Shown here: one piece after another, positions 1 through 5,661 of the stretch
Layout of the letters: each line of letters opens with the position of its first letter
Position numbering within the stretch: the first letter of the stretch is position 1
Assembly: GCA_947456315.1 (NCBI GenBank)
Contig: CANGRU010000016.1
Span: 1-12,544, forward strand
Reading direction: 5' to 3'
Length of the DNA: 12,544 nucleotides
Source: Beijerinckiaceae bacterium
GTDB taxonomy: Bacteria > Pseudomonadota > Alphaproteobacteria > Rhizobiales > Beijerinckiaceae
Translations under genes and position numbers: made by a program
Notes under the pieces: generated by a model
What the model was told of the DNA's origin: nothing
Seen by the model: the letters and a program-made list of their open reading frames with translations, nothing else
Databases searched by the model: none

Positions 1-442
1 TCACGGCGCGGCGCACATCAATCGCGCCATCCAAAGGCTGCGTCTGCTCGATCATGACAATCGCATCAGCGCCACGCGGCACAGGGCCGCCTGTGGCAAT
101 GGGTGTCGCTGTCATCGGCGACACGACAAGCTTCGGTGCAATGCCACAGGCAATCACTTCGCCATTGAGCGCGAGGCGCACGGGATTGGCTTCTGACGCC
201 TGCGCCAGATCGGCCGCGCGCACAGCAAAGCCATCGACATTGGACCGATCAAAGGGCGGCACATCGATGGGCGCCCGCACATCTTGCGCGAGTGCGCGGC
301 CCAGAGCATCAGCCAGCGCCACACACTGCGTGCTCAGCGCACGCGGAAACAGCGCCGCTTCGAAACGCGCCAGCGCATCCTCGCGCGAGAGGATGGTCAG
401 GAACTGGTCCTGCGCGAGGCTGGCATCCGGCTTGTTGGTCAT
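1..442 (-). CDS. moeA: Molybdopterin molybdenumtransferase MoeA, N-terminal part (gene continues beyond left edge)
   Basis: MoeA inserts molybdate or tungstate into adenylylated molybdopterin in the cytoplasm, the last general step of Mo/W cofactor synthesis. Only the first 147 residues are visible; the frame is open to base 1. Typical MoeA N-terminal motifs are present: PPFDRSNVDGFAVRAADL at residues 62-79, where the DGFAV aspartate belongs to the active-site cleft, and IATGGPVPRGADAIVMIE at 115-132. The ATG at 442 overlaps the TGA of the preceding MoeA-like gene as ATGA, which implies translational coupling and fixes the start. The wording of the second motif (TGG rather than TGA, then VPRGADAIVM) recalls the long MoeA variants that carry a C-terminal PBP-like domain, but that half is outside the window, so the fusion is only a guess. 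The MoeA assignment itself is secure. Confidence 0.9.
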   Translation of the reverse strand, partial: MTNKPDASLAQDQFLTILSREDALARFEAALFPRALSTQCVALADALGRALAQDVRAPIDVPPFDRSNVDGFAVRAADLAQASEANPVRLALNGEVIACGIAPKLVVSPMTATPIATGGPVPRGADAIVMIEQTQPLDGAIDVRRAV

Positions 443-1419
443 GTGCGAACCGCAAAGGCTGTTATCATCTCACCCGCGCCATGGCCTTCACTCATGGCAC
501 CGATCAGGCTGACATGTGTGGCACGCGCCAGAGATTGCAAGGGCAGATCACCCAGAGCGAGCAGATGGAAGTGACCGCCCCGCTCTTCGAATAAAGCCAG
601 CTCTGCCACACCCACGCGGCTGGCGATTTTCTGCGCGAGGGGCAAGCGTGTCTCGGCCCGCACCACACCCGAGAGGCGTGCCAGTGCAGGCCAGATGAAA
701 GCGTGAAGCGCAGCAAAGACCTGATCGAACCGCGCCGGAATGCTCATCAACGGCACGCCTTGTTCTTGCTCCAGAACAATCTCACGCCCCGGCTCCAGCG
801 CCAGCTGTTGTGTGCTGTGTGTTGCACCAAGTGCAAGGATGAGATCCGGCACACCAACCAGATACACACCCGCCTGCGAGAGTTGATCTGCGAGCCAGTG
901 TTTCAAAAGCTTATCGTCGCCACGCAAAGCGATGACAGGGGCACGCACGGACACGGCATCCACACCAGCGGCGGCAAGACAAAGACAATGCGCGGGCGAG
1001 ATCATCTCCCCCGCCCTCACCAGCACGACATCTGACGCGACATCTTCGCCCGCACGGCGGATATTCTCACCGGGGAAAGATTCCACCAAAGCCTGCGGCA
1101 GTGGCCCGCCGAGATCAAACCCGCTGGCATCCACCACGCAATCGCAATCCGCCGACAATGTCTCACCAGCGCGCACAAAGCGCGGCGGAGCCGACAGCAC
1201 GACAGGTGCATAAGAGGACGCGCCCGCAATCTCCTGCGCCTGCATTTCATAGCCATCGCGCAGCGCCATCGCCTGCGCGGGCACAGGCTGGGCCGTGCGC
1301 ACATCTTGCGCCGCCACACACCCCACAGCTTGTGCGAGCGCGCGCGACTGCGCGCTGACAGGTGTCAGTGCGGCCAGCAAGCGCTCCAGCGCATGATCAT
1401 AGGAAAGAAGGGCACTCAT
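439..1419 (-). CDS. Divergent MoeA-like molybdopterin-binding protein
   Basis: A 326-residue relative of MoeA, shorter than the usual 400 or so. Collinear matches to MoeA: the N-terminal helix (MSALLSYDHALERLLAAL), DGY at 55-57, GENIRRAGEDV at 117-127, a GDD at 167-169 where MoeA has TGDEL, and a C-terminal SLARA...EGHGAGE segment (296-316) like MoeA domain IV. Missing or changed: no GGVSVG...DY segment, and the PGNP loop is replaced by IPARF (227-231). Catalytic residues therefore seem lost, although molybdopterin or metal binding may persist. It sits between tupA and a regular moeA, so a delivery, specificity or partner role is plausible but inferred. I chose the ATG at 1419 because MoeA proteins start at this point in the alignment. 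A GTG at 1476 would overlap the tupA stop but adds 19 unmatched residues encoded by a strong hairpin. Confidence 0.8.
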   Translation of the reverse strand: MSALLSYDHALERLLAALTPVSAQSRALAQAVGCVAAQDVRTAQPVPAQAMALRDGYEMQAQEIAGASSYAPVVLSAPPRFVRAGETLSADCDCVVDASGFDLGGPLPQALVESFPGENIRRAGEDVASDVVLVRAGEMISPAHCLCLAAAGVDAVSVRAPVIALRGDDKLLKHWLADQLSQAGVYLVGVPDLILALGATHSTQQLALEPGREIVLEQEQGVPLMSIPARFDQVFAALHAFIWPALARLSGVVRAETRLPLAQKIASRVGVAELALFEERGGHFHLLALGDLPLQSLARATHVSLIGAMSEGHGAGEMITAFAVRT

Positions 1420-1436
1420 GGCCCAAGGGTGTAGCG

Positions 1437-1467
1437 CGGGCGGCGGATCTTGCAAACCCGCCGCCCG
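1437..1467 (-). other. Strong GC hairpin between tupA and the MoeA-like gene
   Basis: A perfect 10-bp stem (1437-1446 with 1458-1467, all G/C) encloses an 11-nt loop. It begins 6 bases past the tupA stop and ends 17 bases before the ATG of the MoeA-like gene. No T run follows the stem on the minus strand, so it is not a standard intrinsic terminator. It more likely protects the 3' end of the tupA part of the transcript or dampens read-through, which would favour the binding protein over the enzymes. Confidence 0.6.
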
Positions 1468-1472
1468 AAAGA

Positions 1473-2282
1473 TCACTTGGCAGCGTTGGGGAAGAAGAGC
1501 TGCTGGCCTTCGATTCTGTAATCGGCAATCACCTTCTGGCCCTCGGCCGAGATCACATAATCAACAAAGGCCTGACCCAGATCAGCTTTCACATGCGGGT
1601 GCTTGGCGGGGTTGACCAGCATCACGCCATATTGATTGAAGAGCTTGGTATCGCCTTCGACCGCAATGGCGAGACCGTCTTTGCCCTTGAAGGAAATCCA
1701 GGTGGCGCGGTCCGACAAAAGATAGGCGCCCATGGCCTTGGACGTATTGAGTGCGGCGCCCATGCCCTGCCCGATTTCCTTGTACCAGTCAGCCTTGGCG
1801 CCTGCGGGGTCGAGGCCGGCCGCTTTCCACAAATCCAGCTCGGCCAGATGCGTGCCCGATTTGTCGCCGCGCGACACAAAAGGCGAAGCCTTGGCCTGAA
1901 TCGTTTTCAGTGAAGCCACAATATCTTTCGAGCCTTTGATGCCTGCCGGATCGGCAGCCGGCCCGACCAGCACGAAATCATTGTACATGACGTCGAACCG
2001 CTTCACGCCAAAACCCTCGGCGAGAAACTTCTCTTCCGCCGCTTTGGCATGAACAAAGACAACATCGGCATCGCCACGGCGTGCCGTATCAAGTGCCTGT
2101 CCTGTGCCCTGGGCAATGACTTTTACATCAATGCCGGTTTTGGCTTTGAAGGCCGGCAGCAAATGATTGAACAGGCCTGAATCCTGCGTCGATGTGGTCG
2201 AGGCAATGGTGATGGTCTTGTCTTGCGCCTGTGCACCCAATGTCAGGCAGGCAATCGTCAAAGCCGAAATGAGAAAACGCAT
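1473..2282 (-). CDS. tupA: Tungstate ABC transporter, periplasmic binding protein TupA
   Basis: Periplasmic tungstate-binding protein that hands its ligand to the TupB/TupC importer. It has 269 residues, the usual length. A signal peptide covers 1-19, with probable cleavage after AQA before QDK. The mature protein opens with a beta strand and the TTSTQDSG motif (29-36), which marks the TupA family and supplies oxyanion-binding Ser/Thr. Further family features are GTGQAL and the RRGDADVVFVHA segment, and a SRGDKSGTH loop. ModA lacks the TTST...DSG signature, so tungstate is preferred over molybdate as substrate, though specificity cannot be proved from sequence. The ATG lies 1 nt after the tupC stop, with a strong GGAGG (2289-2293) six bases upstream inside the end of tupC. 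A stable hairpin follows the stop. Confidence 0.9.
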   Translation of the reverse strand: MRFLISALTIACLTLGAQAQDKTITIASTTSTQDSGLFNHLLPAFKAKTGIDVKVIAQGTGQALDTARRGDADVVFVHAKAAEEKFLAEGFGVKRFDVMYNDFVLVGPAADPAGIKGSKDIVASLKTIQAKASPFVSRGDKSGTHLAELDLWKAAGLDPAGAKADWYKEIGQGMGAALNTSKAMGAYLLSDRATWISFKGKDGLAIAVEGDTKLFNQYGVMLVNPAKHPHVKADLGQAFVDYVISAEGQKVIADYRIEGQQLFFPNAAK

Positions 2283-2283
2283 A

Positions 2284-3000
2284 TCAATCCTCCGTTATCA
2301 AATCACCGCGCACAAAGGCCGAACCCTGCGCGGTGCGTGGTTGCTCAAAAAATGCCTGCGTAGATGCAGATTCCAGAATCCGTCCACGATGCAGGAACAC
2401 AACATCCCCCGCCAAACGCCGCACTTGACCAAGATCATGCGAAGCCATGAGGATTTTGATGCCCTCACCCGCCGCTTTGCCGATCAACTGCTCAAGCGCA
2501 AGTGTGGCTGAAGGATCAAGGCTCGCTGTTGGTTCATCGAGAATGAGCAATTCGGGCGAGCGTGCCAGAGCGCGGGCAAAGGCGAGCTTTTGCCGCTCGC
2601 CCCCCGACAATCGCCGCGCCGGACGATCTGCCAGATCACCCAAGCCCACAAGCGCCAGCAGGTCTGCACAACGCTTGTCCTGCAGGGACTTTTCCAAACC
2701 TGCCTGATCAAGTGCGAAGATCAGATTGGCTGCCACCGAGCGGCGCAACATCACGGGCTGCTGGAATACAATTGCACGGCGGCGCGGCGCGGGGTCACGC
2801 GTGCCATTCCAGTCGATCGCGCCAGACGTTGGTGCGATCAATCCCATAATGAGCCGCAACAAGGTCGATTTGCCGGACCCGTTCGGCCCGATGATGAATG
2901 TCGGCGCACCAGAGCGCACCGTCAGATCAAGATCGCGCAAGATCGGCGTGGCGCCGACGGCATAAGAGACATGCGAAAGTGTGACGGGCAGATCGCTCAT
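2284..3000 (-). CDS. tupC: Tungstate ABC transporter, ATP-binding protein TupC
   Basis: Cytoplasmic ATPase that powers the TupB permease. From the ATG at 3000 it has 238 residues with a complete ATPase core: Walker A GPNGSGKST (38-46), Q-loop VFQQP (glutamines 80-81), signature LSGGERQ (131-137), Walker B LLILDEP (151-157) and switch histidine 188 in ASHDL. There is no C-terminal TOBE domain, so it lacks the oxyanion-binding regulatory extension seen in ModC. I chose the ATG at 3000 over one 36 bases upstream because it forms an ATGA overlap with the tupB stop and gives the normal short N-terminus (MSDLPVTL). It lies between tupB and tupA. Confidence 0.92.
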   Translation of the reverse strand: MSDLPVTLSHVSYAVGATPILRDLDLTVRSGAPTFIIGPNGSGKSTLLRLIMGLIAPTSGAIDWNGTRDPAPRRRAIVFQQPVMLRRSVAANLIFALDQAGLEKSLQDKRCADLLALVGLGDLADRPARRLSGGERQKLAFARALARSPELLILDEPTASLDPSATLALEQLIGKAAGEGIKILMASHDLGQVRRLAGDVVFLHRGRILESASTQAFFEQPRTAQGSAFVRGDLITED

Positions 3001-3689
3001 CCGATCCGCCTTTCCGCATAAAGCCGCAAGGCCCAAGCACTGGCGTTAATGGCAAAGACAATAGCAATGAGAATAAGACCCAAGCCCATAGCCAGTGGCA
3101 GATCACCTTTCGATGTCTCCAGCGCAATGGCGGTTGTCATCACGCGTGTAAAGCCGTTGATATTGCCCCCGACAATCATTACCGCACCGACTTCTGCTGC
3201 CGCGCGGCCAAAGCCCGCGAGCAAAACGGTGACCAGCGCAATGCGTGCGTCATAGAGCAGCGTCAGCAAACGCTGGAGCGGACCGACACCCATGGCTGTC
3301 AGCTCATCGCGATATTCGCTCCACATATCTTCAACAGCTTGGCGTGTGAGCGCTGCTATGATCGGCGTGATCAGCACCGCCTGCGCCATCACCATAGCGG
3401 TCGGCGTGAACAGCAAGCCCCATGAGCCCAGCGGCCCCGAGCGCGAGAGCAAGAGAAACACGGCCAAGCCGACCACCACTGGTGGCAGACCCATCATGGC
3501 ATTGAGCAGAACAATCGCGCCCGCACGGCCGCGAAAACGGGTGAGCGCAATCAGCCCGCCGAGCGGCAAGCCGATGAGCGCGGCCACAGCCACGGCGCTC
3601 AGGCTGACGACCAGCGACAAGCGGACAATTGCATAAAGCGCCGGATCGCCCGACAGGACGAGATCAAGAGCGCCAGACCCTTCCATCAT
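2997..3689 (-). CDS. tupB: Tungstate ABC transporter, permease TupB
   Basis: Inner-membrane permease of the tungstate importer and first gene of the operon. It has 230 residues with about five hydrophobic membrane segments, near residues 20-48, 58-82, 92-112, 150-175 and 200-220. The family motif GLPPVVVGL lies around 67-75, and the cytoplasmic loop that contacts the ATPase includes AAAEVGAVMIVGGNI (about 165-180). Two consecutive ATGs occur at 3689 and 3686; a GGAG six bases upstream of the first favours 3689. The stop overlaps the tupC start as ATGA. It is divergent from the PBP-domain regulator, with an 87-base control region between them. Confidence 0.9.
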   Translation of the reverse strand: MMEGSGALDLVLSGDPALYAIVRLSLVVSLSAVAVAALIGLPLGGLIALTRFRGRAGAIVLLNAMMGLPPVVVGLAVFLLLSRSGPLGSWGLLFTPTAMVMAQAVLITPIIAALTRQAVEDMWSEYRDELTAMGVGPLQRLLTLLYDARIALVTVLLAGFGRAAAEVGAVMIVGGNINGFTRVMTTAIALETSKGDLPLAMGLGLILIAIVFAINASAWALRLYAERRIG

Positions 3690-3740
3690 GATGTTCTCCG
3701 GCGGTCAGATAGGGTTCCAGTTACAGAAAAAGTCAAACAG

Positions 3741-3769
3741 TTGAATTTATGCACTCAAGCGCATAAATA
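3741..3769 (+). promoter_or_regulatory. Weak promoter candidate for the regulator gene
   Basis: TTGAAT at 3741-3746 and TAAATA at 3764-3769 are separated by 17 bases. Agreement with the sigma-70 consensus is modest (4/6 and 3/6). If used, transcription would begin at or next to the ATG at 3777, giving a leaderless mRNA. That would fit the lack of a well-spaced Shine-Dalgarno sequence before this gene. Confidence 0.22.
3745..3768. promoter_or_regulatory. Inverted-repeat operator candidate in the tupB/regulator intergenic region
   Basis: ATTTATGC (3745-3752) and GCATAAAT (3761-3768) are perfect inverted 8-mers around an 8-base spacer, and 10 of the 12 symmetric pairs match across the whole site. 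A smaller ATGC-AG-GCAT repeat follows at 3769-3778 and includes the regulator start codon, giving four TATGC/GCATA-type half-sites in a row. Lying in a short divergent control region beside a DNA-binding protein, it is the obvious candidate binding site for that protein. This is inference from position and symmetry. Confidence 0.45.
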
Positions 3770-3776
3770 TGCAGGC

Positions 3777-4655
3777 ATGGATCTGCTCACAACCGCCGAA
3801 GCCGCTGATTACCTGCGCCTCAAGGAACGCAAGCTCTATGAGCTCGTGGCCGAGGGGGCGATTCCCTGCTCCAAAGTGACAGGCAAATGGCTCTTTCCCC
3901 GCCATGAGCTCGACCGGTGGGTGCTATCGGGGCTTGCTGTCCCGATCGGCATGACGGCGCGGCCTGCCCCGCCGATTGTCGGCGGCTCGCAGGACAATCT
4001 GCTCGAATGGGCTTTGCGGGAATCAGCCTCGGGGCTGGCCAGTCTGCCCGAGGGCAGCGAAATGGGCGTCGAGCGTCTGTTGCGTGGCGAAGTGCTGGCA
4101 GCGGCCATTCATTACCATGCTGCCGATGTCACCGATGCCAATCCCGGCGTGGTAGGGCGCCTTGCGGGCCTGCATGACGGCGTGCTGGTGGCCTTTGCCA
4201 AACGCGAGCAAGGCCTGCTGGTAGCGCCGGGCAATCCGAAAAACATCGCGTCTCTTGAAGATGTTCTGACCAAAGGCGCCAGCATGGCCATGCGCCAAAA
4301 AGGCGCTGGCGCGCAAATGTTGCTTGATGTGCTGCTGCAACGGCTGGGCGCCAGCACAGCAGCGCTCAATCCCCTCATGCCCGCCTGCCTGACCGGACCT
4401 GATCTCGCCAATGCGGTTGCCAATGGCAAAGCCGATTGCGGCATCGCGACACGCGCCGCTGCCAAAGCGGCGCGGCTCGATTTTGTGCCGCTGCAATTTG
4501 AACATTTCGATCTGGTGATGCGGCAAGCTGATTTCTTCCGTCCTGCCATACAAGCCCTGCTGACCTTGTTGCGCGGTGAGCGATTGGCGCAACGCGCAGC
4601 AGAGCTCACCGGCTATGATGTGTCAGAGGCTGGCGCAATCCGTTACGCGCCCTGA
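3777..4655 (+). CDS. Transcriptional regulator with excisionase-type HTH and PBP-like (COG1910/PF12727-type) ligand domain
   Basis: A 292-residue cytoplasmic regulator, probably sensing molybdate or tungstate. Residues 1-52 form an excisionase/MerR-like helix-turn-helix (MDLLTTAEAADYL..., a KWLF wing, then HELDRWV). After a proline-rich linker, residues 75-285 resemble the PBP-like domain also found fused to some MoeA proteins: KGAGAQMLLDVLL (175-187), GKADCGIATRAAA (217-229), and FDLVMRQADFFRPAIQ (244-259). No signal peptide is present, so the domain acts as an intracellular sensor. It is divergent from tupB, so control of the tup-moe operon and of itself is likely. The ATG at 3777 gives the normal HTH N-terminus; an in-frame TTG at 3741 would add 12 unmatched residues within the palindrome. 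Its 3' end overlaps the pirin gene by 13 bases. Confidence 0.82.
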   Translation: MDLLTTAEAADYLRLKERKLYELVAEGAIPCSKVTGKWLFPRHELDRWVLSGLAVPIGMTARPAPPIVGGSQDNLLEWALRESASGLASLPEGSEMGVERLLRGEVLAAAIHYHAADVTDANPGVVGRLAGLHDGVLVAFAKREQGLLVAPGNPKNIASLEDVLTKGASMAMRQKGAGAQMLLDVLLQRLGASTAALNPLMPACLTGPDLANAVANGKADCGIATRAAAKAARLDFVPLQFEHFDLVMRQADFFRPAIQALLTLLRGERLAQRAAELTGYDVSEAGAIRYAP

Positions 4656-5530
4656 GACTCGAAATCTTCCAAGCGACCCATTTTGCCAGCGCGGAAATCA
4701 ATAATCGCTTGGCGGATTTCCTCCTGCGTATTCATGACAAAGGGGCCATGCGCCGCAATCGGTTCACCCAGCGGCTTGCCGGACAAGACGAGACATTTCA
4801 CATCGCTCTTGGCGCTCAGCGCAATGGCTTCGCCCACTTTGGCGAACATCAACAGGCCCGGCTGCGGCAAATCCTGACCGACCACATGCAACGTGCCGGT
4901 AAAATGCGCGACCATGACATTGTCGCCTGCCGCAATCGGCAGAACGACATCAGCACCCGCCTTCAGCTCGATGTCCCAGACATGCAAATCTGAAAAAGTC
5001 CGCGCTGGTCCTTTGGCCTCTGCATAAGCGCCCGCCACAACACGCAAGCGACTGCCACCACCCAGATCCACCACCGGAATCTGTGCATTCAGAATGGTCT
5101 GGTAAGCCGGCGGCGTTGACTTGTCCTTGGCCGGCAGATTGACCCAGAGCTGCGCCATCGACACAAGACCCCCGCGCTTGGTCTGCTCGCGCGAGTGAAA
5201 CTCTTCATGCAGCAAGCCCGAACCCGCTGTCATCCATTGCACATCACCCGGACCGATCGTGCCCGCATTGCCCGCGCTGTCGCGATGTTCCACCTCGCCG
5301 TGATAGACAATCGTCACCGTCTCGAAGCCGCGATGCGGATGCGCGCCGACACCCGGCGGTTTTGTGCGCGGCGCAAACTCATGCGGAGCCGCATAATCGA
5401 GCATCAAAAACGGGCTGACCTCTTCACTGAAAGCAAGATCAGCAAACAGCGGCACAACGAAAAAGCCATCGCCCACCCAATGGGGCGCGGGTGCGGGCAA
5501 AAAGGCAACGGGCTGGCGTGCAGACATCAT
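4643..5530 (-). CDS. Pirin family protein (bicupin)
   Basis: A 295-residue pirin, the family's standard length, with two cupin domains. The N-terminal cupin has the metal-binding set: H64 and H66 in AHPHRGFETVTIV, and H108 and E110 in GSGLLHEE, equivalent to the iron ligands of human pirin. The C-terminal cupin spans roughly 160-280. Bacterial pirins have been reported as quercetinases, as pyruvate dehydrogenase modulators or as redox sensors, and the sequence does not say which applies. ATGs at 5530 and 5527 are equivalent; no strong Shine-Dalgarno precedes them (GTCGGGG only). The gene is divergent from chrA and converges on the PBP-domain regulator, overlapping it tail to tail at 4643-4655. 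Confidence 0.9.
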   Translation of the reverse strand: MMSARQPVAFLPAPAPHWVGDGFFVVPLFADLAFSEEVSPFLMLDYAAPHEFAPRTKPPGVGAHPHRGFETVTIVYHGEVEHRDSAGNAGTIGPGDVQWMTAGSGLLHEEFHSREQTKRGGLVSMAQLWVNLPAKDKSTPPAYQTILNAQIPVVDLGGGSRLRVVAGAYAEAKGPARTFSDLHVWDIELKAGADVVLPIAAGDNVMVAHFTGTLHVVGQDLPQPGLLMFAKVGEAIALSAKSDVKCLVLSGKPLGEPIAAHGPFVMNTQEEIRQAIIDFRAGKMGRLEDFESQGA

Positions 5531-5539
5531 AAAACCCCG

Positions 5540-5550
5540 ACAGTGACTGT
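5540..5550. promoter_or_regulatory. Short palindrome upstream of pirin
   Basis: ACAGT-G-ACTGT is a perfect 5-1-5 inverted repeat located 10 bases upstream of the pirin start, in the pirin/chrA divergent region. A repressor at this position would block pirin translation initiation or promoter clearance. At this length it could also occur by chance. Confidence 0.25.
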
Positions 5551-5614
5551 TTCTTCTTTAGCCTATGCGCAGGCGCCCGTCATCCGCTCACAGATCAAGG
5601 ACCGCGCCGACTTT

Positions 5615-5642
5615 CCAGCATGGCACTCTGTCTCTATGCTGG
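5615..5642 (+). other. Inverted repeat in the presumed chrA leader
   Basis: CCAGCAT (5615-5621) and ATGCTGG (5636-5642) are perfect inverted 7-mers. In RNA the stem can extend by a G-U and a G-C pair to nine pairs with a 10-nt loop. It ends 10 bases before the AGGA (5653-5656) that serves the chrA start. It may be an operator in DNA or a structural element in the mRNA leader. No known metal riboswitch pattern was recognised. Confidence 0.35.
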
Positions 5643-5661
5643 TTCCACAAACAGGATGATG

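Noticed and set aside
1420..1476. GTG start at 1476 for the MoeA-like gene (GTGA overlap with the tupA stop)
   Set aside because: It adds 19 residues that do not match MoeA and are encoded by the GC hairpin. The ATG at 1419 matches the family N-terminus. It stays possible, since neither start has a strong ribosome-binding site.
3699..3736. Promoter for tupB on the minus strand: TTGACT (3736-3731) with TATCTG (3711-3706)
   Set aside because: The -35 box is good, but the spacer is 19 bases and the -10 box matches only three positions, so it is too weak to list as a feature.
4023..4592. 189-codon minus-strand open frame opposite the regulator gene
   Set aside because: No recognisable motif; the plus-strand frame has clear HTH and PBP-like domains.
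5561..5574. GCCT/AGGC inverted repeat in the pirin/chrA region
   Set aside because: Four-base arms are expected by chance in GC-rich DNA.
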